12,475 bases of DNA from Alphaproteobacteria bacterium (GTDB lineage: Bacteria > Pseudomonadota > Alphaproteobacteria > Sphingomonadales > Rhodothalassiaceae). The translations under genes and the position numbers were made by a program. Of this stretch, positions 7,383 to 12,475 are shown in pieces. Positions within the stretch are counted from its first letter, which is position 1; each line of letters opens with the position of its first letter. The stretch lies in assembly GCA_003694205.1 (NCBI GenBank), contig RFKS01000199.1:1-12475 (forward strand), written 5' to 3'. The notes below the pieces were generated by a model. The model did no database searches. It had not been told where the DNA came from and worked only from the letters and a program-made list of their open reading frames with translations.

Positions 7383-7426
7383 TCGTCGAATCGGTCATCG
7401 CTCGGCGCCCGAATCGGGCACGAATC
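7376..7426. repeat. Cluster of four GAATC sites within CGAATCGG-like repeats
   Basis: GAATC occurs at 7376-7380, 7388-7392, 7411-7415 and 7422-7426. Three of these lie inside CGAATCGG (7387-7394, 7410-7417, 7421-7428). GANTC is the target of the cell-cycle methyltransferase CcrM in alphaproteobacteria. At this base composition one site per roughly 300 bp is expected, so four in 51 bp is dense. The last two copies are 11 bp apart, about one helical turn. Confidence 0.6.
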
Positions 7427-7564
7427 GGGTCCCCGATCGGCCGCCAGAGTGCTGGACCGCCCGCGCCCGGTGCCCGGCCGGCCGCTCCGCAGTGCGGCCC
7501 CGCGGCCATGCCTGCCCGCCCCGGAAGCGCGGAATTGTGCCGTTTCTCGCTCTTTTTGCGATGT
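7427..7564. other. Gene-free spacer between tRNA-Thr and the GntR/ABC unit
   Basis: No convincing gene is seen. The stretch is very GC-rich up to about 7530, with a possible hairpin GGCCGC/GCGGCC around 7477-7496. It then turns AT-richer, with a five-T run near 7552-7556 just before the long inverted repeat. Together with the flanking elements it makes up the 375-base gap from 7330 to 7704. Confidence 0.4.
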
Positions 7565-7630
7565 GGTGTGCTAGAGATGTAAAACAGTGCTTGACAACAG
7601 CGACGCACTGTCCTACATGTCTATCACACC
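7565..7630. repeat. 66-bp imperfect inverted repeat (26-bp arms, 14-bp spacer), candidate operator
   Basis: Left arm 7565-7590 (GGTGTGCTAGAGATGTA followed by AAACAGTGC) and right arm 7605-7630 (GCACTGTCCTACATG followed by TCTATCACACC) are reverse complements at 22 of 26 positions. Each arm holds TGT-N3-ACA (7578-7586 and 7609-7617), with centres 31 bp apart, about three helical turns on the same DNA face. The 14-base spacer begins with TTGACA. The repeat is the likely control site of the downstream YtrA-type GntR operon. Autoregulation by binding such dyads is known for GntR proteins; its use here is inferred. Confidence 0.75.
7591..7619 (+). promoter_or_regulatory. Promoter of the GntR/ABC unit
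   Basis: TTGACA at 7591-7596 is a perfect -35 box. Seventeen bases on, TACATG (7614-7619) is a weak -10 (three of six consensus bases) lying inside the right arm of the inverted repeat. A protein bound to the arms would cover both elements. Expected start is near 7626, giving a leader of about 80 bases before the first small ORF. Confidence 0.55.
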
Positions 7631-7704
7631 AAGGCGAGGGACGAACCCGAGCCATGACACGACAGACAGCGATGAGCCACCCGCTCTTCAGATGGAGAGA
7701 CCCG

Positions 7705-7830
7705 ATGTTCACGACAGCGAGACAGACCATCAGCGACAGCCTGGCGCGGCGCACGCGCCGCAGGACCCGGCATCTGCGCCGCCACGATTTCCGCGCCGGC
7801 GCCCGCGTCCCCGCCCTCTCGCCCTGCTGA
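7705..7830 (+). CDS. Small Arg-rich ORF (41 aa) at the head of the GntR/ABC unit; unknown
   Basis: The ATG at 7705 has GGAGA at 7694-7698, six bases upstream, a strong translation signal. The 41-residue product starts MFTTARQTISDSLARR, has 11 arginines concentrated in the middle, no membrane segment and no recognised domain. Third codon positions are about 90% G/C, like the neighbours, though GC-rich non-coding DNA can also give Arg-rich frames. The frame is open upstream to ATGs at 7672 and 7654 (up to 58 residues) but without comparable binding sites. It lies between the promoter/dyad and the GntR gene, so it would be first in the transcript. It could be a real small protein or a leader peptide that couples translation. 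Confidence 0.45.
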   Translation: MFTTARQTISDSLARRTRRRTRHLRRHDFRAGARVPALSPC

Positions 7831-7898
7831 GGCATGGCGCGAGCGGCGGGCGCCGCCGGCGTCCCGCCATCCGGTAGAACGACAAGGAAAGACGCGCC

Positions 7899-8282
7899 AT
7901 GATCACGCCGGATTGGACCGACGACCAGCCCATCTACCGCCAGCTCCGCGACAAGGTGGTGCGGGCCCTGCTCGAGGGCAGCCTCAAGGAAGGCGAGCCG
8001 CTGCCCTCGGTGCGAACCATGGCACTCGAACTCGAGATCAATCCGCTCACCGTGTCCAAGGCCTATCAGGAGCTGGTCGCCGAGGGCCTCGTCGAGAAGC
8101 GCCGCGGACTCGGCATGTATATCGTCGAGGGCGCCCGCGAGGCGCTGCGCGAGGCCGAGCGGCGACGCTTTCTCGAGGAGGAATGGCCGCGCGTGTGCGA
8201 GCGGATCAGGGCCCTCGGCCTTGATGCCAAGACCCTCATGGGCACCGACGGCAACGGAACAGGGACGGGACAAGGGACATGA
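7899..8282 (+). CDS. GntR family transcriptional regulator, YtrA subfamily
   Basis: A 127-residue DNA-binding regulator. Residues about 10-78 form the GntR winged helix: QPIYRQLRDKVVRALLEGSL, then GEPLPSVRTMALELEINPLT, then VSKAYQELVAEGLVEKRRG and a wing ending LGMYIV. Only about 45 residues follow, mostly one helix (AREALREAERRRFLEEEWPR), which is the hallmark of the short YtrA subfamily that commonly represses adjacent ABC transporter genes. There is no large ligand-binding domain. AAGGA at 7884-7888 serves the ATG at 7899. It precedes an ABC ATPase and permease on the same strand, so it probably regulates them and itself through the dyad at 7565-7630. The effector is unknown. Confidence 0.93.
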   Translation: MITPDWTDDQPIYRQLRDKVVRALLEGSLKEGEPLPSVRTMALELEINPLTVSKAYQELVAEGLVEKRRGLGMYIVEGAREALREAERRRFLEEEWPRVCERIRALGLDAKTLMGTDGNGTGTGQGT

Positions 8283-8305
8283 CCGACAGGACAGGAGAGA
8301 CCAAC

Positions 8306-9160
8306 ATGCCGGTGGTGGCGGCGCGCGGCCTGAGCAAGCATTACGGCCGCTTCCCGGCGCTCGTCGATGCCAGCTTCGAGATCCCGCTTGGCCGCATCGT
8401 CGGCATCATTGGCGCCAATGGGGCCGGCAAGACGACGATGCTGAGCGCCATTCTGGGCCTCATCCCCTATGAAGGCGAGGTCCGGGTGCTGGGCCGCGAC
8501 CCCCTGCGCGAGCGCGACCGGCTGATGAACGAGGTCTCCTTCATCGCCGATGTCGCGACCCTGCCGCGATTCATGCGTGTCGACCAGCTTCTCGACTATG
8601 TCGAGGGCGTGCACCCGAAATTCGCGCGCCAGCGCACCGAGGCGTTCCTCAAACGCACCAAGATCCCGCCGACTAAGCGCATCAAGGCACTGTCGAAGGG
8701 CATGGTGACCCAGCTTCACCTCGCCATCGTCATGGGCGTCGACGCAAAGCTCCTCGTGCTCGACGAGCCGACGCTCGGCCTCGACATCCTCTTCCGCAAG
8801 GCCTTCTACCGCGACCTGCTCGAGGATTATTTCGATGCCGGCCGTACGATCATCGTCACCACGCACCAGGTCGAGGAGGTCGAACATATCCTCACCGATG
8901 TGATGTTCATCGCGAATGGCCGCATCGTCTTCGAATCACCGGTCGACGAGCTGCCGTCGCGCTTTGCCGAGCTGGCGGTGGCGCCGGACAAGCTCGAGGC
9001 GGCACGCGCACTGCGTCCGATCCACGAGCGTACGACCCTCGGGCAACCGGTACTCGTCTTTGAGAATCCGGACCGCGGGGCGCTCAAGGCGCTGGGCACG
9101 GTCCGCGGCATGACACTGGCCGACATCTTCGTCGCCAAGGTTTCGGGAGAGACGGCATGA
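8306..9160 (+). CDS. ABC transporter ATP-binding protein (YtrB-like, ABC-2 export type)
   Basis: A 284-residue ATPase partnered with the next gene. Walker A is GANGAGKT (36-43), Walker B LLVLDE (149-154, catalytic E154) and the H-loop is H187 in VTTHQVEEVEHI. The signature is LSKGM (129-133) rather than LSGGQ. The Q-loop glutamine is replaced around residues 80-83 (FIADVATLP), both variants seen in ATPases tied to YtrA-type regulators. The C-terminal 70 residues form an accessory region. I chose the ATG at 8306, which has AGGAGA seven bases upstream. An ATG at 8279 overlapping the GntR stop would add nine residues (MTDRTGETN) but has a poorer site. The gene overlaps the permease by four bases (ATGA), showing translational coupling. 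The substrate is unknown; relatives export peptides or antibiotics or respond to envelope stress. Confidence 0.93.
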   Translation: MPVVAARGLSKHYGRFPALVDASFEIPLGRIVGIIGANGAGKTTMLSAILGLIPYEGEVRVLGRDPLRERDRLMNEVSFIADVATLPRFMRVDQLLDYVEGVHPKFARQRTEAFLKRTKIPPTKRIKALSKGMVTQLHLAIVMGVDAKLLVLDEPTLGLDILFRKAFYRDLLEDYFDAGRTIIVTTHQVEEVEHILTDVMFIANGRIVFESPVDELPSRFAELAVAPDKLEAARALRPIHERTTLGQPVLVFENPDRGALKALGTVRGMTLADIFVAKVSGETA

Positions 9161-10107
9161 GCAAGCTCAAGGCCCTCGCCAGACGCGAGCTGATCGAGAA
9201 CCGCAACGGCATCGTGCTGACGCCGGTCATCCTCATGGGGCTGATGCTGATCCTCGTCGTCGGCTCGATGAGCTTCGGGATCGGCGAGATGGGGCTCGGC
9301 CACGGCACCCGCCATGTCGCCAGCTTCGGCCAGCTTCTGCGGGAGATCGCCGACGCCGAGAGCGGCGTTGCCGCCGGCATCGTCATTGCGCTGATGAGCG
9401 TCATGAGCCTGCCGGCACTGATGGTGCTGCCCGTGGTCATCTTTTTCGTCCTCCTTGGCGGGCTCTACGAGGAGCGGCGCGACCGCAGCTTCCTGTTCTG
9501 GAAGTCGATGCCGGTCTCCGACACCGAGGAGGTGCTGGCGCGCCTTGCCGGCGGCATCGTCCTGACGCCCGCGGTCTTTCTCGCGGTCGGCATCGCGACG
9601 CATCTGCTCACCCTCGTTCTGGCCTCGCTGATCGGCGGTGCGCAGGGTGGTCCGGTGGGCGCCATCTGGTATATCGGACCGCTCGCGCTCAACTGGTTCC
9701 AGGGTGCCTTCGTGCTCGCCATCTGGATGCTGTGGGCGCTGCCGGTCTTTGCCTGGGTGCTGCTCGCCAGCGCCTATGCCCCGCGCACGCCTTTCCTCTA
9801 TGCGGTGGTGCCGCCCATCGTGGTCATCGTGAACGAAAACGTGTTCCTGCACAGCAACCACTTCGCCAGCTGGATCGGCCGGCATCTCAGCGCGCAGCCC
9901 CTGTTCGAGGATATCGCGGACGGCTTCAGGACGGCGCCCGGACGGGTCGAGATCGACGATTTCTCGGCTCTGATGCAGGAACTGGCGAAGCCCGATTTCG
10001 CCGGTATCTTCAACAGCTTCGCGCATCCGGACCTATGGATCGGATTGGCCATCGCGGCAGCCCTCCTCTATGGCACGGTGTGGCTGCGCCGCTATGCCCT
10101 CGCCTGA
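9157..10107 (+). CDS. ABC-2 type transporter permease
   Basis: A 316-residue inner-membrane permease. A cytoplasmic start (SKLKALARRELIENRNG) leads to a first helix at about 18-42, a soluble loop, then helices at about 72-105, 129-155, 178-205 and 207-235, and a final one near 290-310, giving about six membrane segments. The cytoplasmic motif YEERRDRSFLFWKSMPVSDT (about 107-126) is the characteristic ABC-2 coupling region. The start overlaps the ATPase stop by four bases. A loop of about 60 residues before the last helix (HSNHFASWIG to FNSFAHPDLW) is probably outside the membrane. With one ATPase and one permease, the transporter would work as a dimer of each. The substrate cannot be told from sequence. 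Confidence 0.9.
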   Translation: MSKLKALARRELIENRNGIVLTPVILMGLMLILVVGSMSFGIGEMGLGHGTRHVASFGQLLREIADAESGVAAGIVIALMSVMSLPALMVLPVVIFFVLLGGLYEERRDRSFLFWKSMPVSDTEEVLARLAGGIVLTPAVFLAVGIATHLLTLVLASLIGGAQGGPVGAIWYIGPLALNWFQGAFVLAIWMLWALPVFAWVLLASAYAPRTPFLYAVVPPIVVIVNENVFLHSNHFASWIGRHLSAQPLFEDIADGFRTAPGRVEIDDFSALMQELAKPDFAGIFNSFAHPDLWIGLAIAAALLYGTVWLRRYALA

Positions 10108-10172
10108 GCGCGGGCGCGACACTTCACAGCAACCCTCACAAGAAACGCTTGACCACGACAGGAGACGAGACA

Positions 10173-10286
10173 ATGCGTGAGACGGCAACGGCATTCCGGC
10201 AAGCCACCGAGACGGTCGAGATCCCGGTTTTCCTCATTCGCCATGCGCAGCGCGCGCGGCGCCGACCGGCACGGGACGCGGATTGA
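10173..10286 (+). CDS. Small ORF (37 aa) closing the GntR/ABC unit; unknown
   Basis: The ATG at 10173 is preceded by AGGAGA at 10160-10165, seven bases upstream, among the best binding sites in the window. The 37-residue product begins MRETATAFRQATETVEIPVF and ends with a basic tail (RHAQRARRRPARDAD). I recognise no family. Third-position G/C is about 73%, lower than in neighbouring genes, so coding status is uncertain. It lies 65 bases after the permease and about 30 bases before a strong hairpin, so it would be last in the transcript. Confidence 0.45.
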   Translation: MRETATAFRQATETVEIPVFLIRHAQRARRRPARDAD

Positions 10287-10314
10287 ACGCCCGGACCGGC
10301 CGCAGAATCGATGC

Positions 10315-10351
10315 AAATGGCCGCGCGTGCCTCGGGGCACCGCGGCCATTT
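10315..10351. terminator. Bidirectional stem-loop terminator between the ABC unit and rlmB
   Basis: AAATGGCCGCG (10315-10325) pairs perfectly with CGCGGCCATTT (10341-10351). After one bulged C the stem continues with GTGCC/GGCAC around a TCGG loop. The T's end the right arm and the A's start the left arm, so it can act on either strand, between the convergent GntR/ABC unit and rlmB. Confidence 0.7.
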
Positions 10352-10365
10352 CCTGCCCAGGGCAT

Positions 10366-11184
10366 CTAAGGGCCACCGCGCCGCGTGAGCTCATAAAGCG
10401 CGATCGCCGCCGCATTCGAGACATTGAGGCTGTCGATGAGCGGGTGCGCGGGAGTGATCGGGATCGCCGCCAGTTCGTCGCAATGGGCCTCGGTCAGCGG
10501 TCTCAGGCCCCGCCCCTCGGCGCCGAGGACGAGCGCGATCGCGCCGTCGTCCGTGACCCTTCGTGCGAGCGCGGGATGATCGCCGGCGGCGAGCCCGATG
10601 CGCCAGTAGCCGAGATCGGCGAGGCGGTCGAGGGCGCGGGCAAGGTTGCTGACGCGGATCCAGGGCACGAGGTCGAGCGCGCCCGAGGCGGCCCTCGCGA
10701 GCGCTCCGCTCTCGGGCGGGGAATGCCGGTCCTGGGTGACCAGTGCCCCCGCACCGAAGGCCGCCGCCGAGCGCAGGATGGCACCGACATTCATCGGATC
10801 GGTGACCTGGTCGAGGACGACGATGAAGGATCGCGCCCCCGGCACCGGCGCCGCTTCCTCGAGCCCGCGCGGCGCGAGCGGTGCCGCCTCGAGCAGAAGC
10901 CCCTGCGTCACCGCGCCCGGCGGCGCCAGTGCCCGCAACGCCTCGCCCTTGACAGGGTCCACCGGCAAGCCGGCCGGGATCTCAACCCGCTGCGCGAGAA
11001 GGGCGAGCGCGCGATGCGTGGCATGAAGGCACAAGGGCCGCCTGAGCGGATTGGCGAGCGCCGCGGCGACCGCATGCAGGCCATAAAGCGGCACCGTCTC
11101 TCCACCCTTTGAGGGCGCCCGTCGTGAGCGCCGCGGTCTCCGTGTCGCTGCCGTCTTTCTTTCAGGAGGGAATCGCCTGGTCAT
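10366..11184 (-). CDS. rlmB: 23S rRNA (guanosine-2'-O-)-methyltransferase RlmB (TrmH/SpoU family)
   Basis: RlmB methylates the 2'-OH of a guanosine in the 23S rRNA peptidyl-transferase region using S-adenosylmethionine. The 272-residue protein has the substrate-binding domain (about 31-105, starting VPLYGLHAVAAAL) and a SPOUT knot with all three motifs: DQVTDPMNVGAILRSA (125-140, with N132 and R138), LVLGAEGRGLRPLT (218-231) and IPITPAHPLIDSLNVSNAAA (241-260). The first 30 residues are a basic, probably disordered extension (RRPRRSRRAPSKGG). The family contains close paralogues (TrmH, TrmL), but the N-terminal domain and motif 3 favour RlmB. rlmB commonly sits near tRNA-Tyr/tuf in alphaproteobacteria, as here. 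Confidence 0.9.
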   Translation of the reverse strand: MTRRFPPERKTAATRRPRRSRRAPSKGGETVPLYGLHAVAAALANPLRRPLCLHATHRALALLAQRVEIPAGLPVDPVKGEALRALAPPGAVTQGLLLEAAPLAPRGLEEAAPVPGARSFIVVLDQVTDPMNVGAILRSAAAFGAGALVTQDRHSPPESGALARAASGALDLVPWIRVSNLARALDRLADLGYWRIGLAAGDHPALARRVTDDGAIALVLGAEGRGLRPLTEAHCDELAAIPITPAHPLIDSLNVSNAAAIALYELTRRGGP

Positions 11185-11285
11185 GAGCGGGAGCTATAGG
11201 CGGACCGCTCATGCTCAGGCAAGCGCCGGAGGATTTGGCGGCGGCGACCATGCCGGCGCTCGCGCGGAATTGAAACCGCCTTTCC

Positions 11286-11314
11286 TTGATCATGGTGTCG
11301 CTGGGGCGCATAGA
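11286..11314 (+). promoter_or_regulatory. Candidate promoter of the rhodanese-ynfA pair
   Basis: TTGATC (11286-11291) and CATAGA (11309-11314) are 17 bases apart, with expected start near 11321, before the GTG start at 11348. The rest of 11185-11285 holds no feature I can support. Confidence 0.4.
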
Positions 11315-11347
11315 AACGCGCGGCCAATGGCGGCAGGAGAGCAAGCG

Positions 11348-11716
11348 GTGCGAGGAATCATCGATACGGACACGCTTCACCGTTGGCTCTCTGGCGGCCA
11401 CGCACTCGTCCTGATTGACACACTTCCGGCGAGCGCCTTTGAGAAAGGGCATCTGCCCGGCGCGATCAATATCGTGTCGGACGACATTTGCGCCCGGGTA
11501 CGCGATGTCGTGCCGGACCTCGAAGCCCGGATCGTCGTCTATTGCGGCGGTCCGCGGTGCAAACGGGCCTCTCTCGCCGCGGCGCGGCTGGAGAGCCTCG
11601 GATACACGCGTGTCCATCACTATGTCGAAGGCAAGGTCGGGTGGCGCGCGGCCGGCCACGCATTGCATGCGGGAACGCCGCCGCCGAGGGGAGAAGACGA
11701 TGGCGCCGGCCCCTAA
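11348..11716 (+). CDS. Rhodanese-like domain protein (single domain)
   Basis: A 122-residue cytoplasmic single-domain rhodanese, a family that carries sulfur as a cysteine persulfide. The domain starts near residue 5 ([20 protein letters not shown]), has the CH2A-like stretch [12 protein letters not shown], and an active-site loop [11 protein letters not shown] in which C66 is the expected persulfide cysteine; C71 is a second cysteine in an enlarged loop. GWRAAGHAL near the end is typical. The GTG at 11348 is preferred because AGGAGA (11335-11340) lies seven bases upstream. In-frame ATGs at 11327 and 11183 lack such sites, and 11183 overlaps the rlmB start on the other strand. The 3' end overlaps the next gene by 17 bases. 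The sulfur acceptor is unknown. Confidence 0.88.
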   Translation: MRGIIDTDTLHRWLSGGHALVLIDTLPASAFEKGHLPGAINIVSDDICARVRDVVPDLEARIVVYCGGPRCKRASLAAARLESLGYTRVHHYVEGKVGWRAAGHALHAGTPPPRGEDDGAGP

Positions 11717-12050
11717 GTCCCTTGCCATCACGCTGGGCGCCTATGGTGCCGCCGCCCTCTTCGAGATCGCAGGCTGCTTTGCCATCTGGGCGATTGTGCG
11801 GCTCGGGGCTTCGGGCTGGTGGGTGTTGGGCGGGTTGTTGTCGCTCATTCTGTTCGCGTTCCTGCTCACCCGGGCCGATCTCGACTTTGCCGGCCGCGCC
11901 TATGCGGCCTATGGCGGCATCTATATTGTCGCCTCGCTGCTCTGGCTCTGGCGCGTCGAGGGACAGGCCCCGGATGTCTGGGATATGGCGGGAGCCGGGC
12001 TATGCATTGCCGGAACGCTGGTCATCCTGTTGGGGCGCCACGCGCCCTGA
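11700..12050 (+). CDS. YnfA/UPF0060 family small membrane protein
   Basis: A 116-residue inner-membrane protein with four predicted helices (about 9-33, 40-57, 68-85 and 95-112), the layout of YnfA proteins, which belong to the drug/metabolite transporter superfamily near the small multidrug resistance proteins. The family stretch [20 protein letters not shown] (64-83) and the DxWD motif after helix three ([10 protein letters not shown]) make the assignment firm, although the physiological substrate is not settled. The ATG at 11700 follows GAGGGGAGAAG and overlaps the rhodanese gene by 17 bases, implying coupled translation. Confidence 0.93.
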   Translation: MAPAPKSLAITLGAYGAAALFEIAGCFAIWAIVRLGASGWWVLGGLLSLILFAFLLTRADLDFAGRAYAAYGGIYIVASLLWLWRVEGQAPDVWDMAGAGLCIAGTLVILLGRHAP

Positions 12051-12062
12051 CCGGCGTGGCGC
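12035..12062 (+). terminator. Stem-loop over the ynfA stop codon, possible transcript end
   Basis: GCGCCACGC (12035-12043) pairs perfectly with GCGTGGCGC (12054-12062) around a 10-base loop that contains the stop codon. No T-run follows, so it is either a weak terminator or a 3'-end-stabilising hairpin. The stretch 12063-12175 shows nothing else I can support. Confidence 0.4.
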
Positions 12063-12175
12063 GTACGCTGCACCATCGCGGCACGCATGCGGGGGCATTT
12101 TCCCGCCCTCTCGCAATTGCCGACGAGAACACCCACATTCGGGGTGCGTGGCCGATTCTTCGCGCCGCTTCACCG

Positions 12176-12205
12176 TTGACTTCATGGCCTCTTTCGCCAT
12201 AGACA
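12176..12205 (+). promoter_or_regulatory. Promoter of the tRNA-Tyr/tRNA-Gly transcript
   Basis: TTGACT (12176-12181) is five of six to the -35 consensus. TAGACA (12200-12205, spacing 18) or the overlapping CATAGA (spacing 16) serves as -10. A perfect hairpin (CGCCCCA 12211-12217 with TGGGGCG 12224-12230) lies at the expected 5' end of the primary transcript. Confidence 0.55.
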
Positions 12206-12242
12206 CCACCCGCCCCATCGCGGTGGGGCGCCGGCCTTTTCC

Positions 12243-12328
12243 GGAGGGGTGGCCGAGTGGTTAAAGGCAGCAGACTGTAAATCTGCCGGGTGTTCCCTAC
12301 GCAGGTTCGAATCCTGCCCCCTCCACCA
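12243..12328 (+). tRNA. tRNA-Tyr (anticodon GTA)
   Basis: An 86-nt class II tRNA with encoded CCA and a long variable arm. The acceptor stem is GGAGGGG/CCCCTCC, the anticodon stem GCAGA/TCTGC around loop CTGTAAA (anticodon GTA), and the T arm GCAGG-TTCGAAT-CCTGC. It decodes TAC and TAT. Confidence 0.97.
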
Positions 12329-12396
12329 GCCGGCCCGCGTCCGCAAGAGTGGGCGCGGACGGGCGCGAAGGGACGGCGTCATGTGGCAGCGGTCGG

Positions 12397-12470
12397 GCGG
12401 GCGTAGCTCAATGGTAGAGCCCCAGCCTTCCAAGCTGGTGGTGCGGGTTCGATTCCCGTCGCCCGCTCCA
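12397..12470 (+). tRNA. tRNA-Gly (anticodon TCC)
   Basis: A 74-nt cloverleaf with encoded CCA. The acceptor stem is GCGGGCG/CGCCCGC, the D stem GCTC/GAGC, and the anticodon stem CCAGC/GCTGG around CTTCCAA (anticodon TCC, reading GGA). It is 68 bases after tRNA-Tyr, which suggests one transcript, probably running into tuf beyond the window edge. Confidence 0.97.
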
Positions 12471-12475
12471 GATCG

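Noticed and set aside
8827..10026. Minus-strand open frame (399 codons) opposite the ABC ATPase/permease
   Set aside because: It is rich in Asp/His/Gln/Glu from antisense hydrophobic codons, with no domain and no good start site.
10071..10090. TGGCACG resembling a sigma-54 -24 element at the end of the permease gene
   Set aside because: The required GC-containing -12 element is not at the right distance, and the site is inside coding sequence.
7109..10351. Idea that the GntR/ABC cassette is a genomic island inserted at the tRNA genes
   Set aside because: No integrase, no repeated tRNA 3' end, and base and codon use match the surroundings.
10177..11112. Plus-strand open frame (311 codons) opposite rlmB
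   Set aside because: Arg/Gly/Asp-rich shadow of rlmB, which carries all three SPOUT motifs.
12182..12433. Minus-strand frame across tRNA-Tyr and tRNA-Gly
   Set aside because: Another antisense tRNA artefact (GQDSNLRREHPADLQSAAF).

Overview
The window looks like chromosomal DNA from a high-GC alphaproteobacterium. The evidence is the gene order nrnC-lptC-lptA-lptB-rpoN-hpf-ptsN, the strong G/C preference at third codon positions, and tRNA-Tyr followed by tRNA-Gly(TCC) near the right edge, an arrangement often seen just before tuf/secE/nusG in this class. Order and genus cannot be fixed from the sequence alone. No transposase, integrase, CRISPR array or rRNA was seen.

Layout. (1) 1-654, minus: the N-terminal part of a sodium-dependent (NSS/SNF family) transporter, cut by the left edge. 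(2) 890-6414, plus: a core block holding an NrnC/RNase D-type exonuclease, the LPS-transport genes lptC, lptA and lptB, sigma-54 (rpoN), the long ribosome hibernation factor (hpf) and the nitrogen-PTS EIIA protein (ptsN). It links envelope lipid export, RNA turnover, alternative sigma control and stationary-phase ribosome storage. (3) 6453-6998, minus: a proline-rich, helical lipoprotein of unknown function, converging on ptsN. (4) 7109-7329: convergent tRNA-Arg(ACG) and tRNA-Thr(TGT), each with a readable promoter. (5) 7330-7704: gene-free DNA with a tight cluster of GAATC (CcrM-type) sites, then a long inverted repeat at 7565-7630 with a perfect TTGACA in its spacer. (6) 7705-10286, plus: a candidate regulated operon of a 41-aa Arg-rich small ORF, a YtrA-type GntR regulator, an ABC ATPase, an ABC-2 type permease and a 37-aa small ORF, closed by a strong hairpin at 10315-10351. 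(7) 10366-11184, minus: rlmB, converging on that hairpin. (8) 11348-12050, plus: a rhodanese-domain protein overlapping a YnfA/UPF0060 membrane protein. (9) 12243-12470, plus: tRNA-Tyr(GTA) and tRNA-Gly(TCC).

The least ordinary part is region 5 plus 6. It is a self-contained GntR/ABC unit whose promoter sits inside a 66-bp dyad and which is bracketed by two tiny ORFs, both with good ribosome binding sites. The rest is mostly conserved housekeeping DNA.
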